Notes under the pieces: model-generated
Told to the model about the DNA's origin: nothing
Databases searched by the model: none
The model's input: the letters and a program-made list of their open reading frames with translations, nothing else
Shown here: positions 1 to 4,542 of the stretch, in pieces
How the letters are laid out: each line of letters opens with the position of its first letter
Numbering within the stretch: position 1 is the stretch's first letter
Source of the DNA: Phycisphaerales bacterium UBA1161
GTDB lineage: Bacteria; Planctomycetota; Phycisphaerae; Tepidisphaerales; Tepidisphaeraceae
NCBI GenBank assembly: GCA_002311745.1
Contig: DBZL01000073.1
Coordinates: 1 to 5,742, forward strand
DNA: 5,742 nt
Reading direction: 5' to 3'
Translations under genes and position numbers: made by a program

Positions 1-11
1 GCATAGTTTCA

Positions 12-97
12 GCCGCAGAGATGAAATCAAAAATCATTTAAATTGTTTTCTCTGCGGCACTCTGTGGTCCTCGGCGTCTCCGCGGTTGCATTTGTTT
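12..97. repeat. Intergenic CTCTGYGG-type degenerate repeat with a 10-bp inverted repeat
   Basis: Positions 49-90 consist of imperfect units of about 10 nt: TCTGCGGCAC, TCTGTGGTCC, TCGGCGTCTC, CGCGGTTGCA. A T-rich tail follows. On the - strand this reads as AACCGCGGAGACGCCGAGG and so on. In translation it resembles the 'NRRDAEDAE'-like spurious peptide that I recall from many environmental genomes, where this repeat lies between genes. The 5' part adds a perfect inverted repeat: GCCGCAGAGA at 12-21 pairs with TCTCTGCGGC at 49-58 across a 27-nt AT-rich loop. The unit series and inverted repeat are directly visible. Membership in a dispersed family is from memory and needs other genomic copies to confirm. 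It is not a CRISPR: there are no spacers and no regular repeat length. Confidence 0.55.
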
Positions 98-205
98 TTT
101 GGGGATGGAGATACCCAGGACGCCATGGCCCGTGCATTTTTCCCGTTGATCTGCATACTACCTATGATCGGATACCAACCCACCTGAGCGGGAGAGGTTC
201 GCTTT
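98..205 (+). promoter_or_regulatory. ald leader region with Shine-Dalgarno
   Basis: This non-coding stretch separates the left-edge repeat from ald. GGGAGAGG at 190-197 is a good SD, 8 nt before the ATG at 206, and it fixes the ald start. A possible -10 box, TATGAT, lies at 163-168, and CATACT lies at 154-159. Neither has a convincing -35 box at 16-18 bp: TTGATC at 146-151 is only 11 bp from TATGAT. The SD call is solid; a promoter here is expected from position but not identified. Confidence 0.5.
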
Positions 206-1318
206 ATGCGTATTGGAGTTCCCAAGGAGATCAAGGCGGATGAGTATCGCGTTGGGATCATCCCCGTGGGGGTGGAGACGCTGGTCAAGAGCGGGCATCA
301 GGTGCTGATCGAGACCACGGCCGGCCTGGCCAGCGGGTTCAGCGACGCCGATTACAAGCAGGCCGGGGCCAGCATCGTGCCCAGTCCTGCCGAGGCGATC
401 AGCGGCACGGACATGGTCATCAAGGTCAAGGAGCCGCAGCCGTGCGAATTGAGCCTGTTTCGCCCGGGGCAGGTGGTGTTCACGTATTTCCATTTTGCCG
501 CGTCGCCGGAACTGACGCAGGCGTGCCTGGAGAGCGAAATTGTGGCGATCGCGTACGAGACGATCCGGGACCGTTCCGGCCGGCTGCCGTGCCTGACGCC
601 CATGAGCGAGATCGCCGGCAAGATGAGCATTCAGGAGGGGGCCAAGTATCTGGAGAAGCCGATGATGGGGCGGGGGATTCTGCTGGGCGGGGTGCCCGGG
701 GTGGCGCCGGCAAACGTGCTGGTGCTGGGGGCGGGAGTGGTGGGGACGCACGCCGCCCGAGTGGCGGCGGGGCTGGGCGCCAACGTCGCGCTGATGGACG
801 TGAACCTGGACCGCCTGCGGTATCTGTCGGAAGTGATGCCGGCCAACGTCAAGACGATTTTCAGCGATGCGCACACGATCCGTGAGTATTTGCGGCACGC
901 GGACCTGATCGTCGGGGCGGTGCTGATCCCCGGGGCCAAGGCGCCGCGGCTGGTGAGCCGCAAGGATTTGATCGACATGCGCAACGGCAGCGTGATCGTG
1001 GACGTGGCCATCGACCAGGGCGGGTGCGTCGAGACCAGCCGGCCGACCACGCACCAGCAGCCGACGTTCATCGTTGAAAACGTCGTGCATTACTGCGTCA
1101 CCAACATGCCCGGCGCGGTGGGACGCACCAGCACCATCGCCCTGTGCAATGCTACGCTGCCCTATGCCGTGAAGATCGCGGCGCAGGGTTACGAGAAGGC
1201 CGCGGCGGATGATGCGGGCCTGGCCGAGGGCGTGAACCTGGCCGGCGGGCGGATCACCAACGCCGCCGTTGCCGAATCTCTGCACATGCCGTACCAGCCG
1301 CTGAAGCCCAAGGTGTAG
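206..1318 (+). CDS. ald: Alanine dehydrogenase (NAD-dependent)
   Basis: Catalyses reversible oxidative deamination of L-alanine to pyruvate and ammonium with NAD+, in the cytoplasm. It links alanine catabolism to central carbon and nitrogen metabolism. At 370 aa it has the usual family length. The N-terminal catalytic domain opens with MRIGVPKEIKADEYRVG. The residues known in this family are at their expected positions: Arg15 and Lys75 (pyruvate binding), His96 (catalysis) and Asp270. The NAD-binding Rossmann motif GAGVVG is at residues 175-180, with the acidic Asp198 after the second strand for the ribose. The C-terminal segment NMPGAVGRTSTIALCNATLP is also typical. The start is supported by the SD GGGAGAGG, 8 nt upstream. 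It is the first gene of a tight + strand cluster, with the next gene starting 12 nt after its stop. The related NAD(P) transhydrogenase alpha subunit is excluded by the full match over the whole length. Confidence 0.97.
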   Translation: MRIGVPKEIKADEYRVGIIPVGVETLVKSGHQVLIETTAGLASGFSDADYKQAGASIVPSPAEAISGTDMVIKVKEPQPCELSLFRPGQVVFTYFHFAASPELTQACLESEIVAIAYETIRDRSGRLPCLTPMSEIAGKMSIQEGAKYLEKPMMGRGILLGGVPGVAPANVLVLGAGVVGTHAARVAAGLGANVALMDVNLDRLRYLSEVMPANVKTIFSDAHTIREYLRHADLIVGAVLIPGAKAPRLVSRKDLIDMRNGSVIVDVAIDQGGCVETSRPTTHQQPTFIVENVVHYCVTNMPGAVGRTSTIALCNATLPYAVKIAAQGYEKAAADDAGLAEGVNLAGGRITNAAVAESLHMPYQPLKPKV

Positions 1319-1330
1319 GATGGCCAATCG

Positions 1331-1651
1331 ATGAGTGCGCACGAGGACCGTCTGCAAAAGCTTCAGCAATTGCTGGACAAATCTCCCGGCGATACGTTCG
1401 TGCTTTACGCCATCGCGATAGAGCACAAGAAGGCCGGCGAAGCGGCGGCGGCCGTGGAGTATTTCGACAAGGTCATCCAGTTGGATTGGGGATATTGCTA
1501 CGCGTATCACCAGAAAGGCTTGACGTTGGAAGGCGCTGGCGATCTGGCGGGGGCCAAGGCGGCGTATCGGCAGGGGATCGAGGCCGCGACGCGAAAGGCC
1601 GACCACCACGCCAAAGAGGAGATCGCCGCGACGCTGGCGATGATCGAATGA
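1331..1651 (+). CDS. Small tetratricopeptide repeat (TPR) protein
   Basis: A 106-aa soluble protein made almost entirely of helix pairs. A short N-terminal helix (residues 4-17) is followed by one TPR at about 22-55 (A/G-x-x-H-x-x-A-G pattern, then AVEYFDKVIQLD) and a second at about 56-88 (AYHQKGLTLEGAGDLAGAKA, then AYRQGIEAA). A closing helix ends in EEIAATLAMIE. There is no signal peptide and no membrane segment. TPR pairs bind other proteins, so a scaffold or adaptor role is likely, but no partner can be named. From memory, small proteins with the 'YCYAY' motif between two TPRs are common in planctomycetes. The ATG lies 12 nt after the ald stop, with AGGA at 1317-1320 overlapping that stop as a plausible SD. 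This suggests co-transcription with ald and with the phosphoesterase that starts 18 nt after its own stop. Confidence 0.85.
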   Translation: MSAHEDRLQKLQQLLDKSPGDTFVLYAIAIEHKKAGEAAAAVEYFDKVIQLDWGYCYAYHQKGLTLEGAGDLAGAKAAYRQGIEAATRKADHHAKEEIAATLAMIE

Positions 1652-1658
1652 GTTCCAC

Positions 1659-1672
1659 CATGGCCGGCCATG
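1659..1672. repeat. 14-bp perfect palindrome spanning the phosphoesterase start codon
   Basis: CATGGCCGGCCATG reads the same on both strands. Its last three bases are the ATG of the metallophosphoesterase gene. It occupies the place where an SD would be expected, and no purine-rich SD is visible. In RNA it could only fold with a tight loop, but two transcripts or a dimeric DNA-binding protein could use it. In GC-rich DNA rich in GGCC/CCGG words, chance is also plausible. Confidence 0.4.
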
Positions 1673-2590
1673 ATTGATCATCTGTTTCGTTTTCTGAACA
1701 GGCCAAAGTGGCACTGCCAGCACCGCTGGCGCCACGCGATTTGGAAAAACATGTCGCGCCTGGGCCTGAGCGGCATGCACGCCCTGCCGCTCAACCATAG
1801 TTGGGTGGAGATCCATCGCCGGCCCATGCCCCTGAAAAACCTCGACCCGGCCCTGGCGGGAATGAAAATCGTGCAGATTTCCGACCTGCACTACAGCCCG
1901 GTGGTCTGGCAGCGGTACCTCATCCAGTATCTGCGCTGGGTCAACGAGCTCAAACCGCACCTGGTGGTGGTCACCGGCGATCTGATCACCGGCGGATATC
2001 GCTTCGCCGACCGCGTGGCCACGCTGCTGTCGCACCTGCGCGCCACTCACGGCGTGGTCTGCACCTTCGGCAATCACGACTACAGCATCTACGGCAAACG
2101 GGTCAACGGCGAAGGCCAACGCCGCGGGGATTACCTCGAGGCCTGCTTAAAAAAACGCGGCCTGATCGTTCTGCGCAACCAGACGCTGCGCCTGAAGCCC
2201 GGCGGCGCCAAAACGCCCCTGGTGATCGTCGGCCTGGACGATGAATGGTCGGGCAACATGGACCCGCGTGCGGCCTTCGCCGGGGTCGATCCGGCCGCGC
2301 CGATCATCTGCCTGAATCACAACCCCGCCAACCTGCCCGCCTTGATGGATTTCCCGTGGCAATGGATGCTCAGCGGCCACACGCACGGCCGGCAAGTCGC
2401 CACCGGTCGCATCGGCCTGGCCCTGTATCCCAAGCGCTTCCGCCACTACACGCACGGGTATTATTCCGTCAACGGCCGCCACCTCTACGTCAACCGCGGA
2501 CTGAGCTACGGCCAACGCACCCACGATTGGTGCCGGCCGGAAATCACCGTGTTCAAGGTGGAGCGCGCCCGGGAGCCAAAGGCGCCATGA
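1670..2590 (+). CDS. Metallophosphoesterase, YkuE-like (calcineurin-like fold)
   Basis: A 306-aa hydrolase with a dinuclear metal centre. All metal-binding motifs of the calcineurin-like family are present in order: D72-x-H74 in QISDLHYSP, G103-D104 in VVVTGDL, G134-N135-H136-D137, H217 in CLNHNP, and G236-H237-T-H239-G. It should therefore be catalytically competent on a phosphoester, but the substrate is not evident. YkuE-like members are often linked to the membrane or envelope. Here the N-terminal ~64 residues are basic and Trp/His-rich (RPKWHCQHRWRH) with no clear signal peptide or membrane helix, so it is probably cytoplasmic or peripherally membrane-bound. A UDP-2,3-diacylglucosamine hydrolase (LpxG-like) activity is possible but unproven. 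The ATG lies 18 nt after the TPR gene stop, within a 14-bp palindrome and without a clear SD. Sense-strand composition is C-rich, unlike the G-rich ald. Confidence 0.93.
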   Translation: MIDHLFRFLNRPKWHCQHRWRHAIWKNMSRLGLSGMHALPLNHSWVEIHRRPMPLKNLDPALAGMKIVQISDLHYSPVVWQRYLIQYLRWVNELKPHLVVVTGDLITGGYRFADRVATLLSHLRATHGVVCTFGNHDYSIYGKRVNGEGQRRGDYLEACLKKRGLIVLRNQTLRLKPGGAKTPLVIVGLDDEWSGNMDPRAAFAGVDPAAPIICLNHNPANLPALMDFPWQWMLSGHTHGRQVATGRIGLALYPKRFRHYTHGYYSVNGRHLYVNRGLSYGQRTHDWCRPEITVFKVERAREPKAP

Positions 2591-2628
2591 AAAGGGAAAC
2601 GGATATTGCATTTAACCTATATTGGTGA
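2587..2628 (+). CDS. Possible 13-codon coupled small ORF (leader-peptide-like)
   Basis: An ATG at 2587 overlaps the phosphoesterase stop as ATGA and opens MKRETDIAFNLYW, ending at TGA 2626-2628, 9 nt before the toxin ATG. The first 13 nt, ATGAAAAGGGAAA, are identical to the start of pyrB at 4539-4551, which has the same ATGA overlap with its upstream gene. It could be a translation-coupling relay into the toxin gene, or the remnant of a gene start. It is equally likely to be chance, because such short ORFs cannot be supported by composition alone. Confidence 0.2.
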   Translation: MKRETDIAFNLYW

Positions 2629-2639
2629 TATGCTATAAT
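2618..2639 (+). promoter_or_regulatory. AT-rich toxin-antitoxin promoter/operator candidate
   Basis: The 47-nt gap before the toxin is much more AT-rich than its surroundings. It contains an extended -10 motif, TGCTATAAT (2631-2639), whose TATAAT overlaps the toxin ATG (2638-2640). It also contains TATATT (2618-2623), which would give a start point about 8 nt upstream of that ATG. No good -35 box is visible for either; TTTAAC at 2611-2616 is 17 bp from TATAAT but matches at only three positions. ATAT-TGGTG-ATAT (2618-2630 region) offers a small inverted repeat as a possible operator. If TATAAT is a real promoter, its transcript would start inside the toxin gene and could serve only the antitoxin. 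Confidence 0.35.
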
Positions 2640-2999
2640 GTGGAACGTCGAGTATACCGATGAATTCGGCAGATGGTGGGAGGGTCTGAAGGAGAAGCAA
2701 CAGGACGCGATTGACCGCTCCATTGGGTTGCTCCAACGGCTGGGGCCGGCGCTGGGCCGCCCGCATGTGGACAGCATAAAAAGATCACGCCACGCCAATA
2801 TGAAGGAATTGCGAATCCAGTGGAGTGGAGAGGCAAGCCCTATCGGGTTTTCTTCGCTTTCGATCCGAGACGACACGCGATCCTGCTCATCGGCGGATGC
2901 AAGGCCGGTGATAAGCGGTTCTACGACCGCCTGATTCCAGTGGCCGACACGCTGTACGATGTCTATTTGACCGAACTCAGAATGGAGGGACTGATCTGA
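2638..2999 (+). pseudogene. HigB/RelE-family (Gp49-like) toxin, frameshifted by a 5-bp tandem duplication
   Basis: The intact protein would be a ribosome-dependent mRNA interferase of the HigB/Gp49-like (RelE superfamily) type. Codons 1-61 (from MWNVEYTDEFGRWWEGLKEK to SRHANMKELRIQ) match the family's N-terminal half. Reading then continues out of frame and stops at TGA 2932-2934, giving a 98-aa product with a foreign tail. The family sequence resumes in the -1 frame at 2826: WRGKPYRVFFAFDPRRHAIL, then LIGGCKAGDKRFYDRLIP, then ADTLYDVYLTEL, ending at TGA 2997-2999. TGGAG occurs twice in tandem at 2821-2830. Removing one copy gives a seamless 118-aa toxin whose stop overlaps the antitoxin ATG by 1 nt. 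The lost C-terminal half carries the catalytic surface in this family, so the toxin should be inactive. A base-call error or programmed -1 frameshifting are less likely explanations. Confidence 0.88.
2984..2989 (+). promoter_or_regulatory. Strong antitoxin Shine-Dalgarno
   Basis: GGAGGG lies 9 nt before the antitoxin ATG at 2999, inside the 3' end of the toxin reading frame. It is among the best SDs in the window. It allows antitoxin translation without ribosomes arriving from the toxin, which now terminate 64 nt upstream at 2934. Confidence 0.7.
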
Positions 3000-3328
3000 T
3001 GGCTGGCCACCACTCTTTTAATGAACTTCGCAAGGGCATGTCGGCCAAGCGGCGAGCCCGCAACGAGCAGGCTGTGCGCCAGGAGTTGCAGTGCATGCTT
3101 CTGTCCGAGTTGCGGCGACTGGCCGGGAAAACGCAAGTCGATCTCGCCAAATCGATGCGCGTCAAGCAGCCCACGCTTTCCCGGCTCGAATCCCAGGACG
3201 ACATGCAAATCAGCACGCTTCAGCGCATCGTCGAGGCCCTTGGCGGTGACCTGGAGATCATCGCTAATCTTCCCACCGGTCGCGTCGTCCTCAGCCAGTT
3301 CAGCCGACTAGATCGCCGCTCGGCCTGA
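2999..3328 (+). CDS. XRE/HigA-family antitoxin (HTH transcriptional regulator)
   Basis: A 109-aa protein that in intact modules binds the adjacent HigB-type toxin and represses the operon through a DNA-binding domain. The N-terminal region (residues 6-33, FNELRKGMSAKRRARNEQAV and on) is the toxin-facing helical part typical of this antitoxin group. An XRE-type helix-turn-helix covers about 34-90: LSELRRLAGKTQVDLAKSM, then VKQPTLSRLES as recognition helix, then ISTLQRIVEALGGDLEIIA. The GGDLEIIANLPTGRV ending is characteristic of toxin-first HigBA pairs. The ATG overlaps the ancestral toxin stop by 1 nt (TGATG), and GGAGGG lies 9 nt upstream. The frame is intact although the toxin is broken. 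It may persist as an autorepressor, as an anti-toxin against related toxins elsewhere, or simply because the loss is recent. Confidence 0.9.
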   Translation: MAGHHSFNELRKGMSAKRRARNEQAVRQELQCMLLSELRRLAGKTQVDLAKSMRVKQPTLSRLESQDDMQISTLQRIVEALGGDLEIIANLPTGRVVLSQFSRLDRRSA

Positions 3329-3352
3329 GTTGGCGAGCGATTCGTCGGGCGC

Positions 3353-3895
3353 TTACGCGACGTAGCCCATGCGATCGGCCAGCTCCGCACGCAGGGTTTC
3401 TTTTTGGCCTTGGTTCAGGCCGCGAGAAATTGGCAGCGATTCCTCGCCGTAGACGCCGGAGGCTGCCAGGCGGGATTTGTGCTTTTCGATGAGTTCGCTG
3501 ACCGAGGCGACGATTGTCGCGGGGTTGCCGACGGCGACGGCGCCGGCGGGGATGTCTTTGGTGACGACGCTGCCGGCGCCGACGATGGCGCCGTCGCCGA
3601 TGCTCACGCCCGGCAGAATGATCGCGCCGGCGCCTAGAAAAACGTCCCGGCCAATGGCCACGCGGCCCACCTTGGTGTAACCCAGATGTTTCTTGGTGCT
3701 GGCGTCGTGGGCCAGGATGGTCACGCGCGGGCCCAGGGTCGAGCCGTCGCCGATGGAAATCAGCCAGCAACACGTCGGGTCAATAAAAACCATCGGGCCG
3801 ATGTGCACGTTTTGGCCGATGGCCAGGCCGGCGGAGCGAAGCCGCCTGATCTGCCGCCTGGCCAGGAAGTTGTGAATTCGATCCAAAAGCCCCAT
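3353..3895 (-). CDS. Left-handed beta-helix acyltransferase (maltose O-acetyltransferase/WcaF-like)
   Basis: A 180-aa trimeric-type hexapeptide-repeat transferase, probably moving an acetyl group from acetyl-CoA to a sugar hydroxyl. A short N-terminal helix (residues 1-22, basic, RRQIRRLRS) leads into hexapeptide turns: IGQNVHIGPMVFID (26-39), ISIGDGSTLGPRVTI (46-60), VAIGRDVFLGAGAII (79-93), and IGDGAIVGAGSVV (99-111). His63 in ILAHDAS is in the position of the family's catalytic histidine. The KDIPAGAVAVGNPA segment (113-126) is the usual end of the helix, followed by a ~50-residue charged C-terminal extension. It is cytoplasmic with no signal peptide. Members usually serve polysaccharide or surface-glycan synthesis, but no glycan genes are seen here, so the acceptor is unknown. 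It converges on the antitoxin gene with a 24-nt gap and diverges from pyrR. No clear SD precedes the ATG. Confidence 0.92.
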   Translation of the reverse strand: MGLLDRIHNFLARRQIRRLRSAGLAIGQNVHIGPMVFIDPTCCWLISIGDGSTLGPRVTILAHDASTKKHLGYTKVGRVAIGRDVFLGAGAIILPGVSIGDGAIVGAGSVVTKDIPAGAVAVGNPATIVASVSELIEKHKSRLAASGVYGEESLPISRGLNQGQKETLRAELADRMGYVA

Positions 3896-3907
3896 AAGAG
3901 TTTGACG

Positions 3908-3942
3908 GCCGATGGTGCCGCTACCCGCCTGGTATCATCGGC
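3908..3942 (+). promoter_or_regulatory. Imperfect 12-bp hairpin between the acyltransferase gene and pyrR
   Basis: GCCGATGGTGCC (3908-3919) can pair with GGTATCATCGGC (3931-3942) around an 11-nt loop. In + strand RNA there are ten Watson-Crick pairs and two G-U wobbles. In - strand RNA those two become A-C mismatches, so the fold favours a + strand transcript toward pyrR, or a DNA operator. No U-tract follows, so it is not a standard terminator. It does not contain the PyrR-binding loop consensus (AGUCC...GAGAGGCU) known from Bacillus. The function is unknown. TTGACG (3902-3907) and TATCAT (3933-3938) flank the hairpin but are 25 bp apart, too far for a normal promoter. Confidence 0.45.
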
Positions 3943-3969
3943 AATTCCCGCTGTGAGTTTCGGCTGGAT

Positions 3970-3998
3970 TTGTCTTTGGGGCGCGTTTGCCGTATTCT
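3970..3998 (+). promoter_or_regulatory. Candidate sigma70-type promoter for the pyr operon
   Basis: TTGTCT (3970-3975) and TATTCT (3993-3998) are spaced by exactly 17 bp, and each matches the sigma70 consensus at four of six positions. Transcription would start near 4005, leaving almost no leader before the ATG at 4009. That would suggest a leaderless pyrR message and fits the lack of an SD there. Because both boxes are weak, this remains a candidate only. Confidence 0.28.
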
Positions 3999-4008
3999 GG
4001 TCCCTTTA

Positions 4009-4542
4009 ATGCGGAACGTTTACGATGAGTCGGACGTTCGGCGGACGATCGGCAAATTGACGGACCTGGTCGCCGCGGGGTTCTCTGCGGCATCTCCTTT
4101 GAACATCATCGGCATCCGCACCCGCGGGGAGATTCTGGCCGCGCGGTTGACCGAATCTCTGGCCGCCCGCGGATTCGGCAAAATCGGGCGCGGGGTTTTG
4201 GACATCACCATGTATCGGGACGATCTGTCGGAGATCGGCCCGCGGCCGCTGGTGCGCCCGACCGACATCCACATCAACATCGACGATCAGCCCCTGCTTC
4301 TGGTGGATGACGTGCTGTTCACCGGGCGATCCATCCGCGCGGCGATGGATGCCCTGAGCGATTTTGGCCGGCCGGGCGTCATCCGATTGGCGGTGCTGGT
4401 GGACCGCGGCGCACGCGAACTGCCCATCCAGGCGGATTTCGTCGGCCTGACCCTCACGGACGTGCCGGCCGATCATCGCGTCAACGTCAAGCTCCAGGAA
4501 ATCGACTCAAGAGACGAGATTCTCGTGGAACCGCGAGAATGA
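4009..4542 (+). CDS. pyrR: PyrR: pyr operon regulator / uracil phosphoribosyltransferase
   Basis: A type I phosphoribosyltransferase that, in the known family, binds pyr mRNA in response to uridine nucleotides. It also converts uracil and PRPP to UMP. From the ATG at 4009 it is 177 aa, the normal PyrR length. The PRPP-binding loop LLLVDDVLFTGRSIRAA is at residues 96-112. Other family signatures are IGIRTRGEILAARL (34-47), LDITMYRDDLSEIG (64-77) and LAVLVDRGARELPIQADFVG (127-146). An in-frame TTG at 3970 would add 13 residues (MSLGRVCRILVPL) that do not look like the family N-terminus, so I prefer the ATG. Neither start has a good SD. It is the first gene of the pyr operon and overlaps pyrB by 4 nt (ATGA). 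No recognisable PyrR-binding RNA loop is present upstream, so its RNA target here is unclear. Confidence 0.95.
   Translation: MRNVYDESDVRRTIGKLTDLVAAGFSAASPLNIIGIRTRGEILAARLTESLAARGFGKIGRGVLDITMYRDDLSEIGPRPLVRPTDIHINIDDQPLLLVDDVLFTGRSIRAAMDALSDFGRPGVIRLAVLVDRGARELPIQADFVGLTLTDVPADHRVNVKLQEIDSRDEILVEPRE
4514..4540 (+). promoter_or_regulatory. Competing hairpins at the pyrR/pyrB junction, one sequestering the pyrB start
   Basis: ATTCTCG (4519-4525) and CGAGAAT (4534-4540) form a perfect 7-bp stem, extendable by a U-G pair, with GGAACC in the loop. The downstream arm includes the first two bases of the pyrB ATG (4539-4541), and the loop holds the only SD-like GGAA (4527-4530). An alternative fold uses the same central arm: ACGAG (4514-4518) with CTCGT (4522-4526) around ATT. 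The two folds exclude each other, and ribosomes finishing pyrR would open both. This arrangement would couple pyrB translation to pyrR. The pairing is seen directly; the function is inferred, and chance within coding sequence is possible. Confidence 0.4.

Noticed and set aside
44..97. CRISPR-like array at the left edge
   Set aside because: Units are about 10 nt, degenerate and contiguous with no spacers, and no cas genes are nearby.
43..243. A 66-codon open frame overlapping the left-edge repeat and the ald start
   Set aside because: It arises from repeat sequence and leader, overlaps the ald start out of frame, and has no SD or family features.
158..2119. A 653-codon open frame on the - strand opposite ald, the TPR gene and the phosphoesterase
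   Set aside because: It is antisense to three well-recognised genes. It is rich in His, Arg, Gln and Asp with no domain signature, as expected from the complementary frame of GC-rich coding DNA.
2776..2784. A-run ATAAAAAG in the toxin gene as a programmed -1 frameshift site
   Set aside because: It is not positioned as a slippery heptamer in the reading frame. Shifting there would destroy the conserved RHANMKELRIQ segment, whereas the 5-bp duplication at 2821-2830 explains the shift exactly.
3329..3352. A bidirectional terminator between the convergent antitoxin and acyltransferase genes
   Set aside because: Only short partial complementarity (AGCG/CGCT) and no T-tract on either strand is seen in this 24-nt gap.
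3970..4008. TTG start for pyrR adding 13 residues
   Set aside because: The extra residues do not resemble PyrR N-termini, there is no SD, and the ATG at 4009 gives the normal length.
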